From Rhizobiaceae bacterium (GTDB lineage Bacteria; Pseudomonadota; Alphaproteobacteria; Rhizobiales; Rhizobiaceae), in assembly GCA_029212415.1 (NCBI GenBank), contig JARGOF010000004.1, forward strand, positions 124,001 to 188,000: a DNA stretch of 64,000 bases. Direction: 5' to 3'. Numbering within the stretch: position 1 is the stretch's first letter; the number at the start of each line of letters is the position of its first letter. The notes below the pieces were generated by a model. The model did no database searches, was not told the DNA's origin, and was given only the letters and a program-made list of their open reading frames with translations. A program made the position numbers and the translations under genes. Shown here in pieces: positions 43,919 through 53,257 of this stretch.

Positions 43919-44665
43919 ATGAAAAACAACTTATCCTTTGAGATGAATGAACAGGGCGACAACGCCGGCTTCGCGCCGCGCTATCATCAGGTCTATCTGG
44001 ATCTGGATGTGCGGATCCGCTCCGGCAGCTGGGCACCTGGCGACCCGATCCCATCTGAAGCCGAGTTGTGCAAGTTCTACGGCGTCAGTCGCGGCACCAT
44101 TCAGCGTGCCGTGCGAAATCTGGTTGAACAAGGTGTGCTGGTCAGGGAGCGTGGTCGGGCAACCTATGTCAGTACACCCAAACTGGAAGGAAGCGTCCTG
44201 GCTTCCTACCGGGAGAGCATCGACAGGCCCCATGACAGGGGTTCCAGTGTCATACGCTGTGAACGCGTCGTGGCCAACGACACCATACAGAAAATCATGA
44301 AGATGAAGCCGGGTGAGGAAGTCTATGAGCTTGAGCGTCTGCGCTTTATCAAGGGCGTACCGTTAAGTTACCAATTGAGTTTTCTTCCAGCCGATCTTGT
44401 GCCGAAACTGGAGAATTGCAACCTGGAATCCCGGCACCTCCACGACCTTTTGTGGGATGACTACAAGGTTGCGTTTTTAAGCGCGGAAGAGTTTCTGGAG
44501 CCCGTCAAGCCGGACGAATATGTCGCGGGCCTGCTCAACGTCACGGTTGATCATCCACTCTTTTATGTCGAACGGATCAGCTACCTGTTTGACGGACGGG
44601 TGGGAGAATTTCGTCGGGCACACATGCGCGGTGACATGTACAGATTCAGGATCGAATTACGATGA
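43919..44665 (+). CDS. GntR-family (HutC/UTRA) transcriptional regulator
   Basis: 248 residues. The winged HTH at about 18-88 contains PIPSEAELCKFYGVSRGTIQRAVRNLVEQGVLVRERGRATYVS. The UTRA effector domain follows, with GEEVYELERLRFIKGVPLSYQLSFLP near 125 and HPLFYVERISYLFDGRVGEF near 205. UTRA domains typically bind sugars, sugar phosphates or amino-acid-like ligands. Its central position between the two arms and the palindrome in front of it point to regulation of the whole island. Confidence 0.92.
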   Translation: MKNNLSFEMNEQGDNAGFAPRYHQVYLDLDVRIRSGSWAPGDPIPSEAELCKFYGVSRGTIQRAVRNLVEQGVLVRERGRATYVSTPKLEGSVLASYRESIDRPHDRGSSVIRCERVVANDTIQKIMKMKPGEEVYELERLRFIKGVPLSYQLSFLPADLVPKLENCNLESRHLHDLLWDDYKVAFLSAEEFLEPVKPDEYVAGLLNVTVDHPLFYVERISYLFDGRVGEFRRAHMRGDMYRFRIELR

Positions 44666-44923
44666 TTACCCCCCTGCCCCGCAACTGTCTTGCGAAATTG
44701 CCGGTCGAAGTGTCGGTCGGATCCGGTATCGGGACGGGACCCTTCCCATCGCATGTGTTTTTTGTCGACCGTTTGATCGATTTGGGAACGCATTACAGGT
44801 CAGCCTGGGCGCAGGCGACGATTTGATATCAACAAACTCGGAACAGCAACATCGGAAACACTTCAAATCCGGGACACACCCAAAAACTCTTGGGGCTCTG
44901 AGTAACAAACAGGAGGAACGAAA
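44666..44923. other. Gap between GntR gene and binding-protein gene
   Basis: A 258-bp gap without a gene. The binding-protein ATG is preceded by CAGGAGGAACGAAA, a strong ribosome site. The gap length suggests a separate promoter for the transport gene, but no clear hexamers or palindrome were found. Confidence 0.35.
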
Positions 44924-45988
44924 ATGAGTAGTCAATCAAGTAGATCAGGATCATTGCATGGAAGGTTGCTATCAGCCGTGATCGTGGCGGCAGTGATGTG
45001 CGGCTTTTCAGGACAAGCCAATGCCGAACCGGAAACCAAGAACCTGAAAATCAGCTCTGGAATCGACCTGCCTTTTGCCCCCCACATCATTGCGATCAAA
45101 AAGGGCTGGTTCAAGGAAGCCGGCTTTGAAAGTGTCGAACCGGTGTCGTTTTCCGCCGGTGCCCTGGCTGGTGAAGCCTTGCTTGCCGGTGAAATCCAGA
45201 TCTGGCAGCCCAGCAATATTCCACCGACATCAATGGCCCACAACTCGGTTCCCGTGGCGTTGATCGCCAATGGTTCCACCCTGACTGGTCTGGAAAAACT
45301 GGTTGTTCGCAGTGATGCCAACGTGTCCAAACCGGAGGACCTCTATAATATCAAAATCGGTCTTCTGGTTGGATCATCTTCCGGAATGATGCTCAACAAT
45401 ATCATTGATGCCTACGATCTGGACAAGGACAAGATCCAGGCGATCAATCTGGCTCCGCCCGAGGCACTTGCCAGCATGGCCGCAAACGAAATCCAGGGGC
45501 TGTTGATCTGGGAACCCTGGCCCTACCGCGCCCTGGCCGAGATTGACTCGAAAGTTGTTCACACCGGGCTCAAAAGCTATTTCGATCACAACAAGGGCGA
45601 GACCGTGCAGGTTGCCAATCTGCGCAGTGTGATGGTGGCGTCGCAGGACTTTATTCGCGACAATCCGGAAACGATCAAAGCCTATCTCTCGGTGATGGCC
45701 AAGGCTCATGCTTATGCGGCAGATCCAAAAAACAAAGAGGAAGTTGTGGCGACGTTTGCTGAATTCCAGAAGCAACCAACCAAGATCAGCACAGACCTCT
45801 ATGAGAACTATATATTTGATCTGACAATCGATGAAAAATTCATGAGTGACGTCGATGAAGTGACCGATTACCTGTTCTCGGTGGGCCGTATCAAATCGAA
45901 GATGAAAGCAGCTGAATTCATCTACACGGACGGTCTCAAAGGAGCCGATGCCAACCTTGTAAAGGTTGAAGGAACCTGGAAACCATAA
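44924..45988 (+). CDS. Sulfonate/nitrate-type ABC importer binding protein (SsuA/TauA/NMT1 family)
   Basis: 354 residues. A signal peptide covers 1-34 (hydrophobic VIVAAVMCGFSGQANA). The mature protein has NMT1/SsuA-type segments: FAPHIIAIKKGWFKEAGF near 51, SFSAGALAGEALLAGEIQI near 77 and ALASMAANEIQGLLIWEPWP near 185. Family ligands include sulfonates, sulfate esters, nitrate and thiamine precursors. It is the only binding protein in the island and should serve the ATPase and permeases of the opposite arm. Confidence 0.92.
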   Translation: MSSQSSRSGSLHGRLLSAVIVAAVMCGFSGQANAEPETKNLKISSGIDLPFAPHIIAIKKGWFKEAGFESVEPVSFSAGALAGEALLAGEIQIWQPSNIPPTSMAHNSVPVALIANGSTLTGLEKLVVRSDANVSKPEDLYNIKIGLLVGSSSGMMLNNIIDAYDLDKDKIQAINLAPPEALASMAANEIQGLLIWEPWPYRALAEIDSKVVHTGLKSYFDHNKGETVQVANLRSVMVASQDFIRDNPETIKAYLSVMAKAHAYAADPKNKEEVVATFAEFQKQPTKISTDLYENYIFDLTIDEKFMSDVDEVTDYLFSVGRIKSKMKAAEFIYTDGLKGADANLVKVEGTWKP

Positions 45989-46107
45989 TCCAGCAGACAC
46001 AATGGCGGGCGTGCTTGAAACATCGCGCCCGCCAGGCGCTGGTCACTGAGCGCCGCCAGCATTCCCCATGACCATAGGTCCTATCACGCACATTCCTGAG
46101 GAAATAC

Positions 46108-47187
46108 ATGTCCAAGTTTAAAGTCGCCCTTTTGGGCCTGGAGCAACCTCACGCCGACTATTGGCAGGTTGCATTTCGCACATCGCCACATTGTGAGTTC
46201 ATAGGTGCGTGGGCGCAGACACCAGGTCTGGCCAAATCCAAAGCAGAACAATTCGGATATGACGCATGGGAGGACCGCGACGCCTTGATTGATGCTGCAG
46301 ACGCGGTGGCAATCTGTTCCGTGACAACCCAGCACCTGCAACTGATCGAGCAGGCAGCGAATGCTGGCAAGAAGATACTTTGCGAAAAGCCCCTTGCAAC
46401 GTCGCTAGAACATTGTGACGCAATTCAAGCGGCACTTGAGCGCACCGGCGCCTATTTCATGCAAGGCTTTCCAAAGCGATTTGACCCGATCAACCGCGAA
46501 ATTCGTCGACTCATCGACACCGGAGGACTGGGTGAAATCACGCTGGTTCGCGTCCGGCATGGCCATCCTGTCGGCATGCTTAATCCCAACTTTGCCGATA
46601 CGTGGTTTGCCGATCCTGACCAAGGCGGCGGTGGCTGTCTGCTGGATGAAGGTCTGCACGGCGCCGATTTTGTGCGCTGGATGTTCGGCGAACCGGAAGA
46701 TGTGACCTGCCTTACGGCGGGCAAGGCGCAGGGACTGAAAGTGGAAGACACTGCGGTGGCGATCTATCGGTTCGCCAGCGGCATGCTTGCTGAAGTGACG
46801 TCGTGCTGGCACTTCATGGCGGCGGAAAACTCCATAGAAATTTTCGGCACCAACGGCTCCATCGTCGTTTCAGGTGTTGATCTGGGATCCCGCGATGTGA
46901 CAGAGGGCGGTTACCTCAAATACTATATGCACCCGACCATAGAAGAATCCGGTGGTGATGTTCTCGGTCCCAAGGATCGGGAATGGATAATATCAGACAT
47001 CGTTCCCCAGTTTAAAATCGACACGGAGGTGTTTCACCGAAACGTAGCAGCGGCATTCGTAGATGCGATCGCCCAGGGCCATGAACCACCGGTCACAATC
47101 AAGGATGGCCGCCGGGCAGTGGAAATGATCCTCGCTGCCTACAAGTCGGCAGACTCCGGTCGCGTGGAGAAAATTGAATACCGCTGA
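46108..47187 (+). CDS. Gfo/Idh/MocA-family oxidoreductase, right arm
   Basis: 359 residues. An N-terminal Rossmann fold (VALLGLEQPHADYWQ, residues 6-20) with a non-standard glycine motif is followed by the catalytic motif ILCEKPLATSLEHC near 92 and GGGCLLDEGLHGADFVRWMFGEPEDV near 173, with a conserved His. Gfo/Idh/MocA enzymes act on sugars or inositols. GAGGAAATAC precedes the ATG. It overlaps the next gene's TTG start by 14 bp. Unlike the left-arm homologue it keeps the normal E-K-P. Confidence 0.88.
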   Translation: MSKFKVALLGLEQPHADYWQVAFRTSPHCEFIGAWAQTPGLAKSKAEQFGYDAWEDRDALIDAADAVAICSVTTQHLQLIEQAANAGKKILCEKPLATSLEHCDAIQAALERTGAYFMQGFPKRFDPINREIRRLIDTGGLGEITLVRVRHGHPVGMLNPNFADTWFADPDQGGGGCLLDEGLHGADFVRWMFGEPEDVTCLTAGKAQGLKVEDTAVAIYRFASGMLAEVTSCWHFMAAENSIEIFGTNGSIVVSGVDLGSRDVTEGGYLKYYMHPTIEESGGDVLGPKDREWIISDIVPQFKIDTEVFHRNVAAAFVDAIAQGHEPPVTIKDGRRAVEMILAAYKSADSGRVEKIEYR

Positions 47188-48127
47188 CATCAAGAAATCG
47201 CCTAATGCACCCCGATCGGAGATGAAACCCTTGTCCGTTATTCCCACCATCGATTCCCACCATCATCTATGGGATACGAAAGACAACCAGTACCCCTGGC
47301 TTGCCGGTCCATCGTTCGACGCTCATTTCGGCGCTTCAGGAGATCTGCCCCGACCCTATCTGCTAGAACAATATCTGGCTGACACCAAAAATCAGAATAT
47401 CGTCAAGTCAATTCATGTAGAGGCCAGCTATTCTCCCGATGATCCGGTGGGTGAAACCAAATGGCTGCAGGCCATTGCAGACACCCATGGCTTTCCTCAC
47501 GGCATTGTCGCATTCGCAAATCTCGCCAAGCCGGATGTGCGAGATACTCTTGAACAACATTGCTCCTTTGCCAACATGCGCGGCATCAGAATGTCCACCA
47601 TGACGCCAGCTCAGTTGCGCGAAGCCAAGGGGGACATTCGCAGCAAAATGAGCGAACCCGACTGGCGCGCAGGCTTCAAAGTGCTCAGTGACCTTGATCT
47701 GAGTTACGATCTCCAGGCGCCGGCACCTCTGATGAGCGAGGCGGCGGAACTGGCGGCAGACTTTCCCGACACCCGTATCTTCCTGACCCATACCGGGCTG
47801 CCTCTTGACCGATCAGAAGCAGGCATGAACGCTTGGCGCCAGGGCATGAAAAAGATGTCTCAACGCGACAATATCTCGGTAAAAATGACCGGTTTGCCGA
47901 TGACAGATTGGAATTGGACCGTGGAAAGTCTCAGGCCCATGATTTTGGAGACGATCGACTTATTCGGCGTCAACCGGTGCATGTTTGGAAGCAATTTTCC
48001 CATTGATGGATTGCACAGCACTTTCGACACTCTCTTTGATGCATTCCGTGAAATCGTGTCAGGCTTCTCAGCCGACGAAGTTGCAGCCTTGTTTCACGAC
48101 AATGCAGCAAAGGGTTACAGGCTTTAG
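47174..48127 (+). CDS. Amidohydrolase-superfamily lactonase (COG3618)
   Basis: 317 residues from TTG 47174, which has GGAG only 4 nt upstream; ATG 47222 is an alternative (301 residues) but lacks a spaced ribosome site. The TIM-barrel metal motif PTIDSHHHLWDTKDNQYPWL is near residue 24, then IFLTHTGLPLDRSE near 200, ISVKMTGL near 235 and CMFGSNFPID near 270. COG3618 includes L-fuconolactonase, rhamnonolactonase and 2-pyrone-4,6-dicarboxylate hydrolase, all lactone hydrolases. It follows the Gfo/Idh dehydrogenase, an arrangement expected for sugar to lactone to acid conversion. Confidence 0.85.
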   Translation: MNTADIKKSPNAPRSEMKPLSVIPTIDSHHHLWDTKDNQYPWLAGPSFDAHFGASGDLPRPYLLEQYLADTKNQNIVKSIHVEASYSPDDPVGETKWLQAIADTHGFPHGIVAFANLAKPDVRDTLEQHCSFANMRGIRMSTMTPAQLREAKGDIRSKMSEPDWRAGFKVLSDLDLSYDLQAPAPLMSEAAELAADFPDTRIFLTHTGLPLDRSEAGMNAWRQGMKKMSQRDNISVKMTGLPMTDWNWTVESLRPMILETIDLFGVNRCMFGSNFPIDGLHSTFDTLFDAFREIVSGFSADEVAALFHDNAAKGYRL

Positions 48128-48208
48128 CGCATCACCGCGCCCACGGAAAAAATCCAACCACCCCTGACCGGGATCACCAATTCTGCATGATGACGAGGAG
48201 ACAAACGA

Positions 48209-49120
48209 GTGAAACGAGACGATCACACCCAATCCGACGGTCGTGCAGGCGCCGAGGCTCTTGGCTTTATCGGTCTCGGTGCCATGGGCATGCCGATTGC
48301 TCGGCGCCTGGCAACAGCTGTCGATTGTCTTGCGGTTTGTGACATTTCGGCTGAATGCGTGGGCCATTTGCTGGAAGCGGCGGCCCCGGCTGCCGTGGAA
48401 GATGCCGATATCCTGATGGGTGCAAAGACTATATTTCTTTGCCTGCCTTCACAAACATCCACGCGGCAGGTAGTTGAGGATCTCGTGTCGAGACCTGCCA
48501 CCAACCGAACCATCATCGACTTTGGAGCCCATCCGCCAGGATTTGTTTCCGAAATGAACGAGATCTGTCAATGCGCCTCTATTCAATATTGCGATTGCCC
48601 GGTGTTTGGCACGCCGTTGATGGCGGAACGCGGCGAACTCTATTTCCTCTTTTCAGGTCCCGAACGCGTGAGCGAATGGTTTGATGGTCTGGTTCACCCG
48701 TTGGGCTATCGTACAAGGTATGCTGGCCCTCCGGGCACCGCCAGCCTTCTCAAACTCCTGCAAAATGCCATTGGCACCGCGAATCTGGCCATCGGTGCAG
48801 AGGCTCTGCGCATTTGCGAAGCCACCGGTGTGGACCCCGGTTTGTTCATCGGGATCGTGCGGGAATGTGGTGGCATCGGCCAGTCCTCCGTATTTGACCG
48901 CTTTGCCGATGACATGGCAGCCCGCAGGGACTCGGGTGAAGGCCGGCTCAGGATTGCAGCCAAGGATATGCATTCGGTCGTGAACCTGGCAGCGTCTGCA
49001 AATGTTTCCGCTCCGCTGATGGTCGAAACCGACCGGCAATATGAACGCGCCATGCAGGAGGGGATGGGTGAACAACAATTCACCGACATCATCCAGATCA
49101 AAGCCGCGGAGAATTTGTAG
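48209..49120 (+). CDS. Beta-hydroxyacid dehydrogenase, right arm
   Basis: 303 residues from GTG, with GAGGAG 8 nt upstream. The Rossmann motif GFIGLGAMGMPIARRL begins near residue 19, and the catalytic Lys is in GTASLLKLLQNAIG near 190. The substrate loop reads DCPVFGTPLMAERGEL, lacking the Arg of the left-arm homologue and the usual VSGG. It may act on a different hydroxyacid or run in the opposite direction. It sits between lactonase and sulfatase in the right operon. Confidence 0.86.
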   Translation: MKRDDHTQSDGRAGAEALGFIGLGAMGMPIARRLATAVDCLAVCDISAECVGHLLEAAAPAAVEDADILMGAKTIFLCLPSQTSTRQVVEDLVSRPATNRTIIDFGAHPPGFVSEMNEICQCASIQYCDCPVFGTPLMAERGELYFLFSGPERVSEWFDGLVHPLGYRTRYAGPPGTASLLKLLQNAIGTANLAIGAEALRICEATGVDPGLFIGIVRECGGIGQSSVFDRFADDMAARRDSGEGRLRIAAKDMHSVVNLAASANVSAPLMVETDRQYERAMQEGMGEQQFTDIIQIKAAENL

Positions 49121-49198
49121 CCTCCGTCAAAACGACCATATCCACCGTTTCAATAGTCAAACGTTTTTTCAAATCACGATACCCAAAACGGACACGCC

Positions 49199-50629
49199 AT
49201 GCCGCGAGCACAAAATACCATCTTCATCCTGTCAGACGAGCACAACCGCAACATTGCCGGTTGTTATGGCCATCCCTTCATTCGCACACCCAATATTGAC
49301 CAGTTGGCGGCAAGGGGAACCCGGTTCACCAATGCCTATTGCAACAGCCCGATCTGCGTGCCCTCCCGGGCATCCCTGGCCACCGGGCAATATGTCCACC
49401 GCATCGGCTGCTGGGACAATGCCATACCCTATCACGGTCAGCATCCCTCCTGGCACCACGTCCTTCGTCAGGCGGGTTCAAACGTGACATCAATCGGCAA
49501 ACTGCATTTTCGCAGTACCGATGACGACAATGGGTTTTCCCAAGAGATCCTGCCGATGCATATTCTGGACGGAAAAGGAGATCTCAAAGGCCTGTTGCGG
49601 CAGAATCCGCCACCCAAAGTTGGCGCCGATGAGATGGCCAACAAAGCCGGAATCGGAACGTCCGATTACTTCAGTTTTGACCGCAAGGTTGCGGAGGCAG
49701 CCAGGACTTGGATCACTGATGCCACCGGGAAAGAGACAAAGCCCTGGGTATTGTTTGTCAGCTTCGTGATGCCTCATTTTCCACTGGTTGTTCCTCAGGA
49801 ATATTACCAAATGTATGCGCATCTTGGTCTTGATGCGCTTCAGCAAGGCCTCAATCAGCCGCCGTCAGACCATCCAACAATTCAACAGCTACGGTCATCA
49901 TTCGACTATGACACACATTTTGATGATGAAAAGCGTGCGGTCGCTTTGCGCGCCTATTTCGGCATGGTTACAGCGCTGGATGAGAATATCGGCATCGTAC
50001 TGTCTGCGCTTCAGGGCACCCCCAATGAAAAAGAAACCCGTATCATTTATTCCAGTGACCATGGGGACAACCTGGGCAATCGCGGGATGTGGGGGAAATG
50101 CGTCTTCTATGAAGATTCAGTAGCGGTGCCCATGATCGCCGTGGGGGATGGTTTTCCAGCCAAAGTCGAGACAACGGCTGTTTCTTTGGTCGACCTGTAT
50201 CCAACCTTGCTGGGCTCAGCGGGTGTGGCACAACCTGACAACAGTCCCGATATCGACGGCACCTCGCTGTTCGAGATTGTGCAATCGGCTGATGAGGAGC
50301 GACCGGTGCTTTCCGAGTATCACGCAGTCTATTCAAGCGCCGGTCATTTCATGCTGCGCAAAGGGGATTGGAAGCTCAACTATTATGTCGATAGCCCGCC
50401 CCAACTGTTCAATTTAAGATCCGACCCGGAAGAAAGCATCAATCTTGCCGAAGATCCCGCCTGTGCCGACAAGCTCGCAGAACTCGAGGCCGCCCTCAAC
50501 AAAATCGTCAACCCCATTGAGGCAAGTGCGCAGGCGTTTTCTGACCAGCAAGCGACAATTGACGACAATGGTGGAGAAGACGCGGTCCTGCGATCGGTCG
50601 AAATCCCGCACACGCCTGTTCCCCTCTAG
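49199..50629 (+). CDS. Type I sulfatase (choline-sulfatase-like), right arm
   Basis: 476 residues. The formylglycine signature is C53-V-P-S-R-A-S-L-A-T-G. Metal sites are FILSDEHNRNIAGCYG near 12 and YSSDHGDNLGNRGMWGK near 285; SIGKLHFRS near 99 provides the active-site Lys and His. No signal peptide, hence cytoplasmic. It shares with the left-arm sulfatase the unusual conserved stretches SIGKLHFRSxDDDNGFS and LPMHIL, showing common ancestry, but the two are clearly diverged. It is the last gene of the right operon; its ribosome site is weak. Confidence 0.92.
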   Translation: MPRAQNTIFILSDEHNRNIAGCYGHPFIRTPNIDQLAARGTRFTNAYCNSPICVPSRASLATGQYVHRIGCWDNAIPYHGQHPSWHHVLRQAGSNVTSIGKLHFRSTDDDNGFSQEILPMHILDGKGDLKGLLRQNPPPKVGADEMANKAGIGTSDYFSFDRKVAEAARTWITDATGKETKPWVLFVSFVMPHFPLVVPQEYYQMYAHLGLDALQQGLNQPPSDHPTIQQLRSSFDYDTHFDDEKRAVALRAYFGMVTALDENIGIVLSALQGTPNEKETRIIYSSDHGDNLGNRGMWGKCVFYEDSVAVPMIAVGDGFPAKVETTAVSLVDLYPTLLGSAGVAQPDNSPDIDGTSLFEIVQSADEERPVLSEYHAVYSSAGHFMLRKGDWKLNYYVDSPPQLFNLRSDPEESINLAEDPACADKLAELEAALNKIVNPIEASAQAFSDQQATIDDNGGEDAVLRSVEIPHTPVPL

Positions 50630-51032
50630 ATTTGAGATTCAACAGGATAGCCAGCCCCTGTGCATCGAAGGGAGTTTGGATGGATGGCGAGTCGATCCTC
50701 GGCAAACTGCCGTCGCAAACCTCTGATATTGCTTCCAAAAGACAAATCCGGCTTTATACCAAAGATCGGTTATCATGCCCCATCTGATGAGCCCAGCAAA
50801 TCCGAGGGGCATGATGGGGTCACCGCAAACCGGATAGATGAATCAGAAGCCCGTTGATCCTCGACAGTTCGTTGCTGCGGGTTTCGGTGGTCGACAGATG
50901 GGTGTCAATAATTGCCATTGGCGGAAACGGTTTCAGGCCCCTCGCAAATTTGCACCATGCCCTGTGCATTGATCCGCCTTATTTGTCGCACCGCCACTTT
51001 CATTATGCCGTGCGACGTTCCCCTCTCCCGAT
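50630..51032. other. Convergent intergenic region with long inverted repeat
   Basis: A 403-bp stretch between the right-arm sulfatase (+) and the MFS gene (-). It contains a 10-bp perfect inverted repeat, ATCATGCCCC (50771-50780) and GGGGCATGAT (50805-50814), with a 24-nt loop, which may act as a bidirectional terminator although no T-run follows. A 65-codon minus-strand frame (50772-50969) runs downstream of the MFS gene; it has a THLS segment but no recognised family, and I do not call it a gene. Confidence 0.4.
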
Positions 51033-52235
51033 TCAGGATCCAATGCCCTCGTCGATCCGAGGCAGGAACCAGATCATTAACCCTGCAAGCGGCAGAAAAG
51101 AGCAGATCTGGTAGACTGTCTGAATGCCATAGCTGTCCGCCAGCACGCCGAGGAGAGCGGCTGCAATGCCGCCAAGACCGAAGTTCAAACCGTAGAACAA
51201 TCCTCCGATCAAACCGATCCGGTTGGGCAGAAGTTCGATGGCATAGATCAGGATCGATGCAAAGGCGCTGGCCATGATCAGGTTGATTGCGATTGTCAGC
51301 ACGCCTGTCCAGAACAGATCTGCGTAGGGCAGGATCAATGTGAGCGGCAAGGGTCCCATCACTGAAATCCAGATAATCCGGTAACGTCCAATCCGGTCAC
51401 CAACGATCCCGCCGATCAACACCCCGACAGCCGCAGCCAGCAGGAAGACGAAAAGCATCATCTGCGCAGAGGGAACCGAAAGGCCGAAACGATCGATCAG
51501 ATAGAACGTATAAAAGGAACGGAAACTCTCGTTATAGGCATTCTTGACGAACATCAGAAAGGTCAGAACGACAAGGCCTATACCGATGGTCAGGGGCGCA
51601 AGCTGCGCCGTTGCTGCGCTGTTCTTGCTGATCGCCGCCCTCATGGCTGCAAATTCAGCGCTGATCTGGCGCTGCTTGCTGCCGATCCATGCCAGGAGCG
51701 TCATGGCCAGAAGGGCGGTTAGAGCGAACCACGCCAGGCTCGATTGCCCCCAGGGCACGATGATCAACGCGGCAAAAACCGGCCCGAGTGCGCCACCGGC
51801 CTGTCCACCGACCTGGAAGATACCCTGCGCAAGCCCCTGACGCCCCTCACCGGCATAGCGCGCCATCCGGGTCGCCTCGGGATGGAAGATCGACGAACCG
51901 ATACCAATCAGCGTCACCGAGAGCAGGATCACCGCATAGCTGTGGGCGAAGGCGAGGCTGACGAGGCCGACAAGGGTAAACATCATGCCGACAACGGGCG
52001 AATAGGGCAAAGGATGCCGGTCCGTTGCCATGCCGATCAAGGGTTGCAGCATGGCACCGGCGAGCTGGAACGTCATGGTGATGATGCCGATCTGAACAAA
52101 ATCCAGCGCATAGGCTTCCTTGAGGATCGGATAGACCGCAGGGATCAATGATTGCATCATGTCGTTCAGCAGATGCACTGACCCCAGAACCACCAAAATG
52201 GTCAGATGGGTTCGGGCGCGTGTTGCAGTCGTCAT
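51033..52235 (-). CDS. MFS transporter, fosmidomycin-resistance (Fsr)-like
   Basis: A 400-residue twelve-helix MFS protein. The N-terminus HLLNDMMQSLIPAVYPILKEAYALDFVQIGIITMTFQ and the loop GIGSSIFHPEATRMARYAGEGRQGLAQGIFQVGGQAGGALGP are characteristic of the Fsr group; the usual MFS loop 2-3 motif reads GMATDRHPLPYSP. Fsr proteins export small antimetabolites such as fosmidomycin. It stands alone, with no regulator adjacent. The physiological substrate here is unknown. Confidence 0.9.
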   Translation of the reverse strand: MTTATRARTHLTILVVLGSVHLLNDMMQSLIPAVYPILKEAYALDFVQIGIITMTFQLAGAMLQPLIGMATDRHPLPYSPVVGMMFTLVGLVSLAFAHSYAVILLSVTLIGIGSSIFHPEATRMARYAGEGRQGLAQGIFQVGGQAGGALGPVFAALIIVPWGQSSLAWFALTALLAMTLLAWIGSKQRQISAEFAAMRAAISKNSAATAQLAPLTIGIGLVVLTFLMFVKNAYNESFRSFYTFYLIDRFGLSVPSAQMMLFVFLLAAAVGVLIGGIVGDRIGRYRIIWISVMGPLPLTLILPYADLFWTGVLTIAINLIMASAFASILIYAIELLPNRIGLIGGLFYGLNFGLGGIAAALLGVLADSYGIQTVYQICSFLPLAGLMIWFLPRIDEGIGS

Positions 52236-52659
52236 TTCAGGTGTATTCCACTTTGCAGGGGTAGGATGGCAACCATTTCGTGACCGAGTGGCGCACGCCA
52301 GACCATAGAATGATATGCACTCTTATTATCCCTCAGCCCGCATGATCGCAAGAACATGGCATGCTGTTTCATGACAGGAAGATTGCGACCGCTCTTGGGG
52401 TGGTTATTGTAGAGCCGCAAGCAGGCTCTTCAAAGCCGCAGAAGCTTTGCCTGTTGGTCAATTATGGACAGCCTCATCAGATTATTCCCCAGACACGCGG
52501 ATTCAAACAACGCGCTCCATCGTTAGTTGAAAGCGGCGTTTGAACGCAACAGTGTGCAGAGTATCGATGCGGTATCCGATTCCAGTCAGAGGGGACTGAA
52601 CCAACAGCGTCAATGCGCACCACTTCTGGTGACGATTTGTGTCGACTTTGAATGGCAGT
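52236..52659. other. Intergenic region upstream of MFS gene, nothing assigned
   Basis: A 424-bp stretch between the CoxG-like gene and the MFS gene, both on the minus strand. A 6-bp hairpin (AGAGCC/GGCTCT) lies at about 52410-52430. A minus-strand frame continuing from the CoxG region has no start or family. No gene is supported. Confidence 0.4.
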
Positions 52660-53115
52660 TCACTGCGCCGAAACGTTCTGATCCGTGAGTTTCTGGAAGC
52701 TAGCAAAGAAGCTGTCGACATTTTTTTCTGCGATAGAACGGAAAAGACGATCACCCAGAGAAGCAATCTTCCCGCCAATCTGGATTTCACAGTCATACGA
52801 CAGTCTGGTTCCGGTCTCCGCCGGTGTCAGTTGAACCATCGCATTTCCACGGGCATATCCGGCCACCCCTCCCGAGCCCTTACCAACGAGGCGACAAGAC
52901 TTGAAGTCTTCGATGTCAACGATATTGATATCACCGGAAAAACGTGCCTTGACCGGTCCGACCTTGATGGTTGCAACAGCGCGATAGGTCAGCGGCTGCG
53001 TTATCTCAACCTCTTCGCAGCCCGGAACACATTGCTTCAGCACGTCAGGGTCCAGCAACTGCGCCCAAATTTCTTCCGGAGTGGCCTTGATCTGCTTTTC
53101 ACCGCTGATCTTCAT
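52660..53115 (-). CDS. CoxG-family SRPBCC protein
   Basis: 151 residues, start-to-relax domain (SRPBCC fold). It begins MKISGEKQIKATPEEIWAQLLDPDVLKQCVPGCEEVE, the CoxG signature, followed by VGPVKARFSGD and LSYDCEIQIGGKIASLGDRL. In CO dehydrogenase operons CoxG helps anchor or mature the molybdenum hydroxylase; members without a C-terminal anchor, like this one, also occur with xanthine-dehydrogenase-type enzymes. Here it lies 2 kb from coxMSL-like genes, divergent from the flavoprotein gene, supporting a link with that hydroxylase. Confidence 0.9.
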   Translation of the reverse strand: MKISGEKQIKATPEEIWAQLLDPDVLKQCVPGCEEVEITQPLTYRAVATIKVGPVKARFSGDINIVDIEDFKSCRLVGKGSGGVAGYARGNAMVQLTPAETGTRLSYDCEIQIGGKIASLGDRLFRSIAEKNVDSFFASFQKLTDQNVSAQ

Positions 53116-53257
53116 GTTTATGCACCTTCGCTATTGCCAATTCCAAAGAGCGGGACAACCGCACGCATGCACGCTGCCGTGCCCTCCACGCCTACAGGAT
53201 AACAGCGCTGACAATTCTTGCCGCTCACCCCAAAGCAATGTAAATACTCAACGTCTA

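Noticed and set aside
52503-52796. 97-codon minus-strand frame downstream of and overlapping the CoxG-like gene
   Set aside because: It shares its first half with the coxG gene in another frame. The remainder has no start, no ribosome site and no recognised family.
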